Source: Flavobacteriaceae bacterium (lineage in GTDB: Bacteria; Bacteroidota; Bacteroidia; Flavobacteriales; Flavobacteriaceae). From it: 64,000 nucleotides of DNA. The notes beneath the pieces are model-generated. The model did not search any database and was not told the DNA's origin. It was given only the letters and a program-made list of their open reading frames with translations. Shown piece by piece: positions 33,140 to 42,116 of the stretch; positions within the stretch are counted from its first letter, which is position 1; each line of letters opens with the position of its first letter. A program made the translations under genes and the position numbers. The stretch is from assembly GCA_024742935.1 (NCBI GenBank), contig JANSXN010000002.1, positions 1 to 64,000 on the forward strand. The letters run 5' to 3'.

Positions 33140-34384
33140 TTAATTATTCACAAAATTAGTTAAATAATTTAAAATAGTATTAGTCGCTCCCGTGTTGTTC
33201 TGAACAAAATGCCCGTTGATCATTCCGGTTTTTTCCCTAAAACGTGTATTCTCAATCAATTTATCCAGAATGGTCTCAAGTTCATTTTTGGTTGTCACCG
33301 AAAACAATCCGGCACGACTTTGCAGTGCTTTGGCCTCGGGGAAATCATCAAAGTTTTTTCCAATTACAACTGGCACTCCAAAAGTCGCTGCCTCCAGAAT
33401 ATTGTGCAATCCTGTAGTTCCCATACCACCACCTACATAGGCAACATCAGCATAGCTGTACACTTTTTTTAAAAGCCCTATGGTGTCAAGAATAAATACA
33501 TTAAAGTCACTTAAATGCTTTCCACCCATTTCAGAAAACCGAACTGTTTTTTTGATGAGACGCTTTTCAAAAGTATCAATCTGGTCTTTTTTCAGGTTGT
33601 GAGGGGCTATTATAAATTTGATATTTTTTGGAGACTGATTGATATAATCAATAAGAATTTCTTCATCTTCCGGCCAGGTGCTTCCGGCGACGATGCAAAG
33701 CGAATTTCCTATAAATAGTTCGATAAAATCGAGATTGTTATCTTCCTCAATTTGTTTAGAAACCCTGTCATATCTGGTGTCTCCGCTCACTGTAACTTGT
33801 TTTATGGAAATGGATTCCAGGAGTTGTTTTGACTTTTCGTCTTGAACGAAAATATGGGTAAACGATTTTAAAACGGTTCGCAGCCAGAAGCCGTGTGGTT
33901 TAAAAAATACCTGTTTTTTTCTGAATAAGGCTGAAATGAGAAGGGTTGGTATTTTTCGCTTATGCAATTCCAACAAGTAATTGGGCCAGAATTCATATTT
34001 TACAAATACTGCGATTTCGGGCTTTATCAGATTTAGAAACCGCTTTACGTTTCCTTTAGTGTCCAACGGCAAATACACCGTCACATCTCCAATTGAGTTG
34101 TTTCTCTTGTTTTCATAGCCTGAAGGCGAAAAGAAGGAAACCACCAGTTTGTGCTTTGGGTATCTCTTTTTCACTGCCTCCATCACGGGGAGGCCTTGTT
34201 CATATTCTCCCAGAGAAGCGCAATGAAACCAGATGGCTTTATCGCTATCTGATAGTTGTGATTTCAAAGTTTGAAACACCGTTTTTCTTCCGTTGATAAA
34301 CAGTTTCATCTTGGCCGAAAACAAGCCGCTTACAGGCAACACCTTTTCAAAAACGGTCGTCAATGTGGAATATAGGAATCGCAT
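33140..34384 (-). CDS. waaA: 3-deoxy-D-manno-octulosonic acid transferase (Kdo transferase)
   Basis: A 414-residue inner-membrane-associated GT-B glycosyltransferase adding Kdo to lipid IVA in LPS synthesis. The N-terminal domain has WFHCASLGEYEQGLPVMEAV with the catalytic Glu, LPLDTKGNVKRFLNLIKPEIAVFVKYEFWPN follows, and the C-terminal donor domain has AGSTWPEDEEIL and VGGGMGTTGLHNILEAATFGVPVVIG. Length is normal. Divergent from the aminotransferase gene; shared promoter region of about 98 bp. Confidence 0.94.
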   Translation of the reverse strand: MRFLYSTLTTVFEKVLPVSGLFSAKMKLFINGRKTVFQTLKSQLSDSDKAIWFHCASLGEYEQGLPVMEAVKKRYPKHKLVVSFFSPSGYENKRNNSIGDVTVYLPLDTKGNVKRFLNLIKPEIAVFVKYEFWPNYLLELHKRKIPTLLISALFRKKQVFFKPHGFWLRTVLKSFTHIFVQDEKSKQLLESISIKQVTVSGDTRYDRVSKQIEEDNNLDFIELFIGNSLCIVAGSTWPEDEEILIDYINQSPKNIKFIIAPHNLKKDQIDTFEKRLIKKTVRFSEMGGKHLSDFNVFILDTIGLLKKVYSYADVAYVGGGMGTTGLHNILEAATFGVPVVIGKNFDDFPEAKALQSRAGLFSVTTKNELETILDKLIENTRFREKTGMINGHFVQNNTGATNTILNYLTNFVNN

Positions 34385-34428
34385 ACAATTATTTCTAGTG
34401 CTAAAATACGTTACTTTATAAAATTACA

Positions 34429-34459
34429 TTGTTTCCCGATGTGAAAATTCCTATTTTTG
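34429..34459 (+). promoter_or_regulatory. promoter of the sugar aminotransferase gene
   Basis: TTG (34429-34431), 20-bp spacer, TATTTTTG (34452-34459). It ends 23 bases before the ATG at 34483, which shows that the longer track start at 34429 is not used. Confidence 0.7.
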
Positions 34460-34482
34460 TTGTCCTACCTTATTTTAATTCT

Positions 34483-35649
34483 ATGAAAAAACTACAAATG
34501 GTTGACCTGAAGGGTCAATATGAAGGAATAAAAGAACAAGTCAATCAATCCATTACCGAAGTCCTTGAAAGTAATGCTTATATTAATGGCCCTCAGGTGC
34601 ATAGTTTCCAAAAAGAACTGGAAGACTATCTAGGTGTTAAACACGTGATTCCTTGTGCAAACGGGACCGACGCGCTTCAAATCGCAATGATGGGTCTCGA
34701 TTTAAAACCCGGCGATGAGGTTATCACAGCCGATTTTACTTTTGCCGCCACTGTTGAGGTGATTGCCTTGTTGCAATTAACGCCGGTTCTGGTTGATGTC
34801 TATCCTGATACGTTTAATATCAATATCGAAGCCCTGGAAAATGCCATCACCCCAAAAACAAAAGCCATTGTACCGGTTCATCTCTTTGGACAGTCGGCCA
34901 ATATGGATGCGATTATGGCTGTCGCCGAAAAGCACAACTTATATGTCATTGAGGACAATGCCCAAGCCATTGGCGCCAATTATACCTTTAAAAACGGAAG
35001 CAAAAAGAAAGCCGGAACCATTGGTCATGTGGGAGCCACCTCCTTTTTTCCTTCAAAAAACCTGGGCTGCTATGGTGATGGCGGCGCCATTTTTACCAAT
35101 GATGATGACCTGGCACATACCCTGCGAGGAATTGTCAATCATGGAATGTATGAGCGTTATTACCACGATGTCGTGGGAGTGAACTCACGTTTGGATTCCA
35201 TTCAGGCGGGCGTTTTGAGAGCCAAATTACCCAATCTAAATACATACAACAAAGCCCGTCAGGAAGCGGCCAGAAAATACACGGCAGCACTTAAAGACCA
35301 CCCGGCCATTGAAACCCCGGTGACCAAAACCAATGTGGATTGCTCTAAAATCAATGGTATTTGTGACACCTGTGACTGTCATGTTTTTCATCAATACACC
35401 CTAAAAATCACCAACGGAAAGCGTGATGCACTCGCCAAACATTTGCAGGAAAATGGAATCCCCCACGGGATTTATTATCCCATTCCTTTGCACAGCCAGA
35501 AAGCGTATAAAGATGACCGTTACAATGAAGCCGATTTCCCGGTGACCAATCAATTGGTCAAAGAAGTGATTTCCTTGCCGATGCATACCGAGTTGGATGA
35601 TGAGCAGATTGGGTTTATTACAAATACGATTTTGGAATTCCTGGGATGA
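34483..35649 (+). CDS. DegT/DnrJ/EryC1/StrS family sugar aminotransferase
   Basis: From ATG 34483 (MKKLQMVDLKGQYEG) the protein has 388 residues. It is a fold-type I PLP enzyme: IPCANGTDALQIAM binds the cofactor phosphate, the PLP lysine is in SFFPSKNLGCYGDGG, and HQYTLKI plus a substrate-side GIPHGIYYPIPLHSQKAY follow. Members aminate keto-sugar nucleotides for surface polysaccharides. Residues 287-299 hold an unusual cysteine cluster (C-x6-C-x2-C-x-C) before HVFHQYT. galE follows 80 bases downstream. The exact sugar is not known. Confidence 0.9.
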   Translation: MKKLQMVDLKGQYEGIKEQVNQSITEVLESNAYINGPQVHSFQKELEDYLGVKHVIPCANGTDALQIAMMGLDLKPGDEVITADFTFAATVEVIALLQLTPVLVDVYPDTFNINIEALENAITPKTKAIVPVHLFGQSANMDAIMAVAEKHNLYVIEDNAQAIGANYTFKNGSKKKAGTIGHVGATSFFPSKNLGCYGDGGAIFTNDDDLAHTLRGIVNHGMYERYYHDVVGVNSRLDSIQAGVLRAKLPNLNTYNKARQEAARKYTAALKDHPAIETPVTKTNVDCSKINGICDTCDCHVFHQYTLKITNGKRDALAKHLQENGIPHGIYYPIPLHSQKAYKDDRYNEADFPVTNQLVKEVISLPMHTELDDEQIGFITNTILEFLG

Positions 35650-35703
35650 TAGGAATCTCAGAAGTTTGAGTTACAATTAAAGTTTAAACATTTAATTTAC
35701 GAG

Positions 35704-35723
35704 ACCCCCGCCTCCGTGGGGGT
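35704..35723 (+). repeat. CCCGC-YTYC-GYGGG hairpin element (copy 2)
   Basis: ACCCCCGC-CTCC-GTGGGGGT, an 8-bp stem (one G-U pair) with a CTCC loop, ending 6 bases before the galE ATG. Same plan and orientation as 29026-29043 and 43425-43444. Confidence 0.7.
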
Positions 35724-35729
35724 GTGGAT

Positions 35730-36749
35730 ATGAAAATACTAGTTACAGGAGGTTTAGGATACATTGGTTCACACACGGCAGTCGCATTGCAACAAGCCGG
35801 GTTTGAGGTGTTGATCGTGGACAATATGTCCAATTCTTCCATCGATGTTTTGGAAGGGATTGCGCATATCACAGGCACTACTCCACAGTTTAAATACCTG
35901 GACTTGCGTGAAAAAGAAGAAGTGCATCACTACTTCAAAACCCATAAAGACATTGATGGGATTATTCATTTTGCCGCTTCCAAAGCGGTGGGGGAGAGTG
36001 TGGAAAACCCTTTGTTGTATTACGAAAATAACATCAATACCTTGGTCTATTTGCTTCAGGAATGCCATGCTCACAAAATCCAAAACCTTATTTTCAGTTC
36101 GTCCTGCACTGTGTATGGTGAACCCGACAGTTTGCCCATCACCGAAAATGCTCCTATCAAAGTTGCCAATTCGCCTTACGGAAATACCAAACAAATTAGT
36201 GAGGAAATCATTTTTGATACCACCAAAGTTTCCGATATCAAAGCCATTGCTTTACGTTATTTCAATCCAATAGGCGCTCACGAATCTACCGAAATTGGCG
36301 AGTTGCCACTGGGAGTTCCTCAAAACCTGGTGCCTTTTATTACGCAAACTGCTATTGGGTTGCGCGAGCAACTTTCCGTTTTTGGAAATGATTATCCCAC
36401 TGAAGATGGCAGTTGCATACGGGATTACATTCACGTGATGGACCTGGCTGAAGCTCATGTGGTAGCACTGCAACGCCTGCTTGAAAACAAAAACAAAGAG
36501 GCCTTTGAAGTTTTTAATGTGGGTACCGGTAAAGGGTCTTCAGTGTTTGAAGTAATTAAGGCTTTTGAAAAAGTGAGCGGTACCTCTTTAAACTACAAAG
36601 TGGTTGACCGCCGTCCCGGGGATGTGATTGCCGTTTATGCCGACACGACCCGGGCTAATAAGGAGTTGGGCTGGAAAGCTAAGCGTGATTTGGAGGAGGC
36701 TTTGCGTTCTGCGTGGAAGTGGGAGGAGAAGGTTAGAAGGGAGAGTTAA
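35730..36749 (+). CDS. galE: UDP-glucose 4-epimerase
   Basis: A 339-residue extended short-chain dehydrogenase; start ATG 35730 (MKILVTGGLGYIGSHTA) rather than the GTG at 35724. Rossmann motif GGLGYIGS, the SSSCTVYG Ser and the YxxxK in SPYGNTK are present, with RYFNPIGAH and the C-terminal RRPGDVIAVYAD typical of GalE. It interconverts UDP-glucose and UDP-galactose for glycans. A hairpin sits immediately before its start codon. Confidence 0.94.
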   Translation: MKILVTGGLGYIGSHTAVALQQAGFEVLIVDNMSNSSIDVLEGIAHITGTTPQFKYLDLREKEEVHHYFKTHKDIDGIIHFAASKAVGESVENPLLYYENNINTLVYLLQECHAHKIQNLIFSSSCTVYGEPDSLPITENAPIKVANSPYGNTKQISEEIIFDTTKVSDIKAIALRYFNPIGAHESTEIGELPLGVPQNLVPFITQTAIGLREQLSVFGNDYPTEDGSCIRDYIHVMDLAEAHVVALQRLLENKNKEAFEVFNVGTGKGSSVFEVIKAFEKVSGTSLNYKVVDRRPGDVIAVYADTTRANKELGWKAKRDLEEALRSAWKWEEKVRRES

Positions 36750-36983
36750 AAAGTTAGAAGTTAGTAGAAGTGCTAAATTTGAAATTAATAGCACTCATCC
36801 TTCGCCACTTATGGTGGCTTAGGGTGGCTAGGCAAATCCCAAATCCCCTTTGCAAGAGGATTGGCTTCACTTGTGTTTTGAAATAAATTAAGGGAGTTAG
36901 GAATGATAGAATATTTCATACCTATCCAAAAAAACCTTACTTTTATAACTTCGATAAAAATGATTGCCAAAACCAAAATAAAT

Positions 36984-38261
36984 ATGAAAAAACTAATCAC
37001 CCTCAGCCTAATCATCTTTACTACAGTTGTCATTTCTCAAAACACATACATCCACTGCGGCAAACTCATTGATACCCAAAACGGAAGGGTGCTTACTGAA
37101 AAGACCATCGTAGTCTCCGGGAATACCATCACCGCTCTTCAGGACGGATACACAAACCCAACAAATGCTACAGACAAAGTCATTGACTTAAAGACCCAAA
37201 CCGTGATGCCCGGTTGGATTGATATGCATGTGCATATTGAAGGCGATCCGGGACCTACTAAATATTTAGAGGCCTTTACCCTTAATGAGGCAGATGTGGC
37301 CTATAACGCTCAAGATATTGCCCATCGCACTTTGATGGCGGGCTTTACCACCGTGAGAGATCTGGGGGGTAGCGGAGTAAATGTGTCATTACGAAACGCC
37401 ATAAACAAAGGAACAGTGACCGGTCCGCGTATTTTTACTGTAGAAAAATCACTGGCCACCACAGGCGGTCATGCTGACCCAACCAATGGAAGAAAAAGTG
37501 AGTTGATGGGAGATCCGGGTCCTAAAGAAGGAGTGGTGAATAGCATCGAAGATGCCCGTAAAGCGGTGCGTCAACGTTATAAAAACGGTGCCGACTGGAT
37601 TAAAATCACTGCAACCGGCGGGGTGTTGAGTATGGCTAAAAGTGGATCGAATCCGCAGTTTTATGAGGAAGAAATCGCCGCTATCGTTGAAGTTGCCAAA
37701 GATTATGGTATGAAAGTAGCTGCTCACGCTCACGGAGACGAGGGGATGCAACGTGCCATCAAAGCCGGAGTCAAAACCATCGAACACGGTACCGAGATGA
37801 GTGCTGAAACCATGGAATTGATGAAAAAACACAACGCCTTTTATGTTCCCACGATTTCGGCAGGGAAATTTGTCGCTGAAAAAGCAAAACTTGAAAATTA
37901 TTTTCCGGCCATTATAGTGCCAAAAGCTTTGGCTATCGGTCCTCAAATACAAGATACTTTTGGGAAAGCTTATAAAGCGGGTGTTTCCATCGCTTTTGGT
38001 ACCGACGCCGGGGTATTTCCTCACGGTGAAAACGCTAAGGAGTTTATTTATATGACCGAAGCCGGTATGCCGGTGATGAAAGCAATCCAATCGGCTACAG
38101 TGACCAATGCTGATTTATTGGATATGAAGGGCAAATTAGGTGTTTTGGAGGCCGGTTATATTGCTGATATTATTGCCACCAACGAGGATCCCACACAAAA
38201 TATCAATACTGTTGAAAATGTGGTGTTTGTGATGAAGGATGGGGTGGTGTATAAGGATTAG
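36984..38261 (+). CDS. secreted metal-dependent amidohydrolase (imidazolonepropionase/prolidase-like)
   Basis: From ATG 36984 (MKKLITLSLIIFTTVVISQ, signal peptide) a 425-residue protein. Amidohydrolase signs: MPGWIDMHVHIEGD (metal-binding HxH), a central WIKITATGG (probable carboxylated Lys), HAHGDEGMQRAIKAGVKTIEHGT, and GTDAGVFPHG (metal Asp). These match the Xaa-Pro dipeptidase-like amidohydrolases of Bacteroidota, probably periplasmic peptidases or lactonases; the substrate is unknown. The track start at 36903 precedes the signal peptide by 27 unsuitable residues. The 234-bp gap from galE contains short repeats but no gene. Confidence 0.87.
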   Translation: MKKLITLSLIIFTTVVISQNTYIHCGKLIDTQNGRVLTEKTIVVSGNTITALQDGYTNPTNATDKVIDLKTQTVMPGWIDMHVHIEGDPGPTKYLEAFTLNEADVAYNAQDIAHRTLMAGFTTVRDLGGSGVNVSLRNAINKGTVTGPRIFTVEKSLATTGGHADPTNGRKSELMGDPGPKEGVVNSIEDARKAVRQRYKNGADWIKITATGGVLSMAKSGSNPQFYEEEIAAIVEVAKDYGMKVAAHAHGDEGMQRAIKAGVKTIEHGTEMSAETMELMKKHNAFYVPTISAGKFVAEKAKLENYFPAIIVPKALAIGPQIQDTFGKAYKAGVSIAFGTDAGVFPHGENAKEFIYMTEAGMPVMKAIQSATVTNADLLDMKGKLGVLEAGYIADIIATNEDPTQNINTVENVVFVMKDGVVYKD

Positions 38262-38300
38262 ATGTTAGATTTTAGACTTGAGATTTAAGACATCAGATTA

Positions 38301-38344
38301 AACCCTCTTAGTCACGATACTTCGTTATAAAACCTGAGAGGGTT
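38301..38344. terminator. convergent inverted repeat between amidohydrolase and fabD
   Basis: AACCCTCT (38301-38308) and AGAGGGTT (38337-38344), 8-bp perfect arms with a long loop, between convergent genes. T-runs are weak, so termination is only likely. Confidence 0.4.
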
Positions 38345-38352
38345 GATTATTT

Positions 38353-39237
38353 CTATTCAAATTTGGCAGCATCTGTCACTGCGTCTTTATGAATTTTTTT
38401 GACAAGTCCTTGTAGCACATTTCCGGGGCCTACTTCGATGAATTTGGTAGCACCGTCGCTGACCATGTTTTGGACGCTTTGGGTCCATTTTACGGGGGCT
38501 GTTAGTTGGAAGATGAGGTTTTCCTTGATTTTATCGGGTTCTGTTACGGCAAAGGTGCTGACGTTTTGATAGACCGGGCACATAGGGGTGGCAAAGGGTG
38601 TGTTTTCAATGGCTTTGGCGAGTTCTTCACGGGCGGGTTCCATTAAAGGCGAGTGGAAAGCACCACCTACAGGAAGCAACAAGGCACGTCGTGCACCGCG
38701 TTCTTTTAGACGTTCACAGGCTTCTTCCACCGCTTTTACTTCGCCGGAAATGACCAATTGCCCGGGGCAGTTGTAATTTGCCGCCACAACAATTCCATCC
38801 ACATCTGCACAAACAGCTTCTACCACCTGATCTTCCAAGCCGAGTACAGCTGCCATTGTGGAGGGTTGCATTTCGCAGGCTTTTTGCATGGCTTGGGCGC
38901 GTTTGGAAACCAACAATAAGGCATCCTCAAACTTCAGGCATTTGTTCGCTACCAGTGCTGAGAATTCGCCCAGCGAGTGTCCTGCCACCATATCAGGTTT
39001 GAAGCTGTCGCCCAATACTTCGGCTAATATGACCGAGTGTAAAAAAATAGCCGGTTGGGTTACTTTGGTTTCTTTGAGTTCGTCAGCCGTGCCTTCAAAC
39101 ATGATTTTGGTGATGTCAAAGCCCAGAATTTTATTGGCTTGCTGAAAGCGTTTTTTTGCTATTTCTGAGTGGTCGTACAGGTCTTTGCCCATTCCGGTGA
39201 ATTGGGCGCCTTGGCCGGGGAAGATGTATGCGTTCAT
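38353..39237 (-). CDS. fabD: malonyl CoA-acyl carrier protein transacylase
   Basis: A 294-residue enzyme loading malonyl units onto ACP for fatty acid synthesis. FPGQGAQFTGMG is the N-terminal signature, the nucleophile is in VAGHSLGEFSAL, and the catalytic His is in GGAFHSPLM. QNVSTFAVTEPDKIKENLIFQLTAPVKW is the usual end region. Length is standard. A 105-bp heptanucleotide repeat begins 37 bases upstream of the ATG. Confidence 0.96.
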   Translation of the reverse strand: MNAYIFPGQGAQFTGMGKDLYDHSEIAKKRFQQANKILGFDITKIMFEGTADELKETKVTQPAIFLHSVILAEVLGDSFKPDMVAGHSLGEFSALVANKCLKFEDALLLVSKRAQAMQKACEMQPSTMAAVLGLEDQVVEAVCADVDGIVVAANYNCPGQLVISGEVKAVEEACERLKERGARRALLLPVGGAFHSPLMEPAREELAKAIENTPFATPMCPVYQNVSTFAVTEPDKIKENLIFQLTAPVKWTQSVQNMVSDGATKFIEVGPGNVLQGLVKKIHKDAVTDAAKFE

Positions 39238-39273
39238 GGTTTTTGGTTAATTGTTAATGGTGTAATGGTTTTG

Positions 39274-39378
39274 AGTGTTCAGTGTTCAGTGTTCAGTGTT
39301 CAGTGTTCAGTGTTCAGTGTTCAGTGTTCAGTGTTCAGTGTTCAGTGTTCAGTGTTCAGTGTTCAGTGTTCAGTGTTC
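39274..39378. repeat. heptanucleotide tandem repeat, 15 x AGTGTTC
   Basis: Exactly 105 bases of the 7-bp unit AGTGTTC without interruption, between the fructosamine kinase stop and the fabD start. Reading as protein gives SVQCSVF repeats, but no supported gene runs through it. On the fabD strand the unit reads GAACACT. Confidence 0.97.
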
Positions 39379-39417
39379 AAAAATGGTTTATAAAGATACT
39401 GCAAAATTAAAAATAAT

Positions 39418-40263
39418 TTAGGAATACTTCTTTATGATGGTGTTTACCTGATTGTAGTAGCCGCTTCCAAAGAGGTTGAGGTGCACGAGCAGGTAATAGA
39501 GTTGCCATAGGTCGAGGCGGTTTTTCCAGTTGTTTTCTAGGGGAAAGTTATTGTTGTAGATAGTAAAGACCTTTTCCGGAAAACCACCAAAGAGCTGCAT
39601 CATTGCAAGGTCCATTTCGCGTGAAGCGAAACATACCGCGGGATCAATTAAACAAGGATTTCCGGTTTTGTCCACCAGATAATTGCCGTTCCATAAATCG
39701 CCGTGAATAAGTGCGGGCGGTTCATTGGGGATTTCATTGGCGCAGTTTTTATAAAAGGAAGACAGGTTTTTGAACGTAAATCCTTTTTTTGTTGCCCATT
39801 CAAGTTGTGGCTCCAGACGTTTTTCAATATAGAATTGAGCTGCGTTTTGTATGTTACACCCGTTGTATTGTTCCAAGCTGCCGATGTAATTGTCGTGGTC
39901 AAGGCCAAAAAAAGGGGCTGTGTTTTGGTGCAATCGTGCCAGTTGATCACCAAATGTTTCCCAAAAAAGGGTTGATTTTTCGCCCGGCGAAATGTACTCT
40001 AAAAGCAAATAGGAATGGTTGTCAATTTCGCCTTGAGCAATTGTATCAGGAATTTTAAATGTGTGTGTTTTTGCTAAAAGCCGGAGTCCGTTAGCTTCTT
40101 TTTCAAACATCGCAGGAAACCGATTTGCAAGGTTGCGTTTTAAAACGAAAAGGCCTTTGTCTGTTTCAAGGTAAAACACCTCGTTGATGTCACCGCCGTG
40201 AAGGGGTTTTTGATTTAGGAGTTTTAGGTTTTCCTGTTCGAGGATGTTATTCAGGGATTCCAT
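39418..40263 (-). CDS. fructosamine kinase family protein
   Basis: A 281-residue aminoglycoside-phosphotransferase-fold kinase. LIHGDLWNGNYLVD holds the catalytic HGD, CLIDPAVCFASREMDLAMM the metal-binding D, and FFGLDHDNYIGSLEQ the family block near residue 117. FN3K-type enzymes phosphorylate ketosamines on glycated proteins or free sugars as repair or salvage. It lies between the DHFR fusion and fabD on the minus strand, separated from the former by a cruciform-like repeat. Confidence 0.88.
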   Translation of the reverse strand: MESLNNILEQENLKLLNQKPLHGGDINEVFYLETDKGLFVLKRNLANRFPAMFEKEANGLRLLAKTHTFKIPDTIAQGEIDNHSYLLLEYISPGEKSTLFWETFGDQLARLHQNTAPFFGLDHDNYIGSLEQYNGCNIQNAAQFYIEKRLEPQLEWATKKGFTFKNLSSFYKNCANEIPNEPPALIHGDLWNGNYLVDKTGNPCLIDPAVCFASREMDLAMMQLFGGFPEKVFTIYNNNFPLENNWKNRLDLWQLYYLLVHLNLFGSGYYNQVNTIIKKYS

Positions 40264-40271
40264 TGATAAAC

Positions 40272-40309
40272 CCTTTCAGGGTTCATCCCGAAGTGTCGGG
40301 ACTGAAAGG
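40272..40309. repeat. cruciform-like palindromic element
   Basis: CCTTTCAG...CTGAAAGG (8-bp arms) enclosing TCCCGA-AGTG-TCGGGA (6-bp arms). It lies between the DHFR fusion and fructosamine kinase genes, resembling REP-type elements. Confidence 0.65.
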
Positions 40310-40328
40310 ATTGGTTTCGTTTTTTTAA

Positions 40329-41222
40329 TTACTTACGGATATACGTTAAATACGTAAAAGCAAACTCGTGTTTGTCGTCTTTGGGGTGGTGTTCTTCATT
40401 GATAAGTTCCCACTTGCTTTCATCGATATGAGGGAAAAAGGTGTCTGCCGGAAACTCAGAGTGAACGCGCGTGAGTTCAATTTTATCTGCATATTCCAGG
40501 CTTTGTTTGTAGATTTCGCCACCTCCTATGATAAAGGGTTGGTCATCTTGTTTTGCAAGTTCAAGTGCCTCATTGATGGAGTGAACCACGATAGCACCAA
40601 ATTTTTTATAGGTTTTGTCTCTTGTGATGACTACGTGAATTCTATTTGGCAAAGGCTCAGGGAAGGTTTCAAACGTTTTGCGGCCCATAATAATGTGGTG
40701 GCCTGTGGTAAGTTTTTTAAAGCGCTTGAAATCATCGGGTAAATGCCACACCAGATCATTGTCTTTTCCCAAAGCATCATTTTCAGAAGCGGCTGCAATG
40801 AGTGTGATTGTTTGGTTTTTAGCTTGCTTTGTGGCTTTGACGGGAACAGGTTTATTTGGCAAAGGCATTTCTTTATCAACTCTTTTTTGGAGTTCTGTTA
40901 TGCGTTTTTGTTGTTTGGCTTTGAGCTTGTCCAGTTGTTCATTCTCCCATTTTTTACCCATAAATCGATTGGTAAAAAAGACATTAAATGCGTGTATCAA
41001 AAAAAAGAATGTCCAGATGAGTATTGCCCAAACATACCAGTTTTCAATAGGCAGGTTTTTACCAACTCCCATTAGCTGGTCGAGAATAATGATAAAAGCA
41101 GAACCAATAAGAAAAACAACAAAGTGCTGATTGAGTCTTTTTTTCTGGCGAATGCGGTCTTGAGCATATAGAAATTGCTCGCGGTCTTCGTTTTTTTGAA
41201 TCTCGTTGTTTTTTGAAGACAT
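40329..41222 (-). CDS. folA: membrane-anchored dihydrofolate reductase (2TM-DHFR fusion)
   Basis: From ATG 41222 (MSSKNNEIQK) a 297-residue protein; the track start at 41333 is upstream of the family start. Residues about 29-90 form a 2TM domain (FVVFLIGSAFIIILDQLMG and WYVWAILIWTFFFLIHAF), followed by a basic coiled linker. Residues about 138-297 are a complete DHFR (ITLIAAASENDALGKDNDLVWHLPDDFKRFK with the active-site Asp, IIMGRKTFETF, FIIGGGEIYKQ). The frame is continuous. It lies downstream of thyA and two TonB-like genes, so makes tetrahydrofolate next to thymidylate synthase. Free DHFR is about 160 residues, so the anchor is the oddity. Confidence 0.92.
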   Translation of the reverse strand: MSSKNNEIQKNEDREQFLYAQDRIRQKKRLNQHFVVFLIGSAFIIILDQLMGVGKNLPIENWYVWAILIWTFFFLIHAFNVFFTNRFMGKKWENEQLDKLKAKQQKRITELQKRVDKEMPLPNKPVPVKATKQAKNQTITLIAAASENDALGKDNDLVWHLPDDFKRFKKLTTGHHIIMGRKTFETFPEPLPNRIHVVITRDKTYKKFGAIVVHSINEALELAKQDDQPFIIGGGEIYKQSLEYADKIELTRVHSEFPADTFFPHIDESKWELINEEHHPKDDKHEFAFTYLTYIRK

Positions 41223-41253
41223 AACTAAAGCGTTTAAGTGGGTAATAAAGGTA

Positions 41254-42111
41254 CTATTGTTTTTTTGTTTTGGTATTGTTTTCAACCTGAAAAATAATGG
41301 GTAAAGAATATGAAACAGTAACATTTTTACCATTCACTTGGCCTGGAACCATTTTAGGTAGTGAATTGATAACTCTAACGGCTTCAAACTCTAAGAGTCT
41401 ATTTGGGCCTTTAGCAATAAAATCAGAAACTTCACCTTTCGTATTAATTTTGAATGAAATGTCAATTTTTACAATACCACTTAGGGTAGGCATAAAATCT
41501 ACAATTTCAGTATTATAATTTTCCACAACGAATTTATCAATTTTAGAGGCCATACATTTCTTTCTTTTTTCAAAGTCTTTAAATTTACAACCGGGATAAA
41601 TGGGAGGTGAAAGTGATTTTGAATTATTTTTTTCTAACAATTCTTCCTGCTCTTTTCATGATTCAAATTCATATATTGTTTTACCTGAATTATTTACAGC
41701 AATAATATTTCCATTATTTAAAGAGCTAAATGTCAGATTTACTTGAATTTTTTGATTGGTCAAATTAAGCGGGTATTCATTTATTTTTTCTGCTTCCTTT
41801 GAAGTAAATAAAACGACTCTTTTTAATGCCGTAAGTAAAGTTAAATTTGATGTGTGATAATCTTCTAACAAAAAAATACCATCATCGTTTGAAGAAATTG
41901 TGGCGGTTAAATTTTCTTGGTGATCACTTAATTTAAGAATATTTAGATCATTGTTTATTTCATAGCATATTAAAAGCATAAAACAATTTTCTAAACAATC
42001 TAAGGTGTCCGAAATAGTTTCTTTTTCCATGCATTCATTAAAAATCTTACTTTCTTGAGCATTACTCGGAAAAGAGAAAAATAGCATTAAAAAAAGAAAT
42101 ACCCTTAACAT
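41254..42111 (-). pseudogene. TonB-like protein interrupted by an in-frame TGA
   Basis: Two track ORFs (41656-42111, 151 aa; 41254-41640, 128 aa) lie in the same frame. Read through one TGA at 41656-41658 they make a single protein of about 285 codons: signal peptide (MLRVFLFLMLFFSFPSNAQ), a diverged middle with three cysteines or so (CLENCFMLLICYE), then the TonB C-terminal-like region (YPGCKFKDFEKRKKCMASKID ... GIVKIDISFKINTKGEVSDF ... LPKMVPGQVNGKNVTVSYSLPI). The second half has no start or signal peptide of its own except TTG. A nonsense mutation is most likely; programmed read-through or sequencing error are alternatives. It follows a complete TonB-like paralogue. Confidence 0.7.
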
Positions 42112-42116
42112 AACAT

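Noticed and set aside
37449-38090. 213-residue ORF antisense to the amidohydrolase
   Set aside because: Shadow frame with no recognisable domain or start signal.
39169-39393. ORF with SVQCSVF repeats
   Set aside because: It is translation of the 7-bp repeat read opposite to fabD; no start context or homology.
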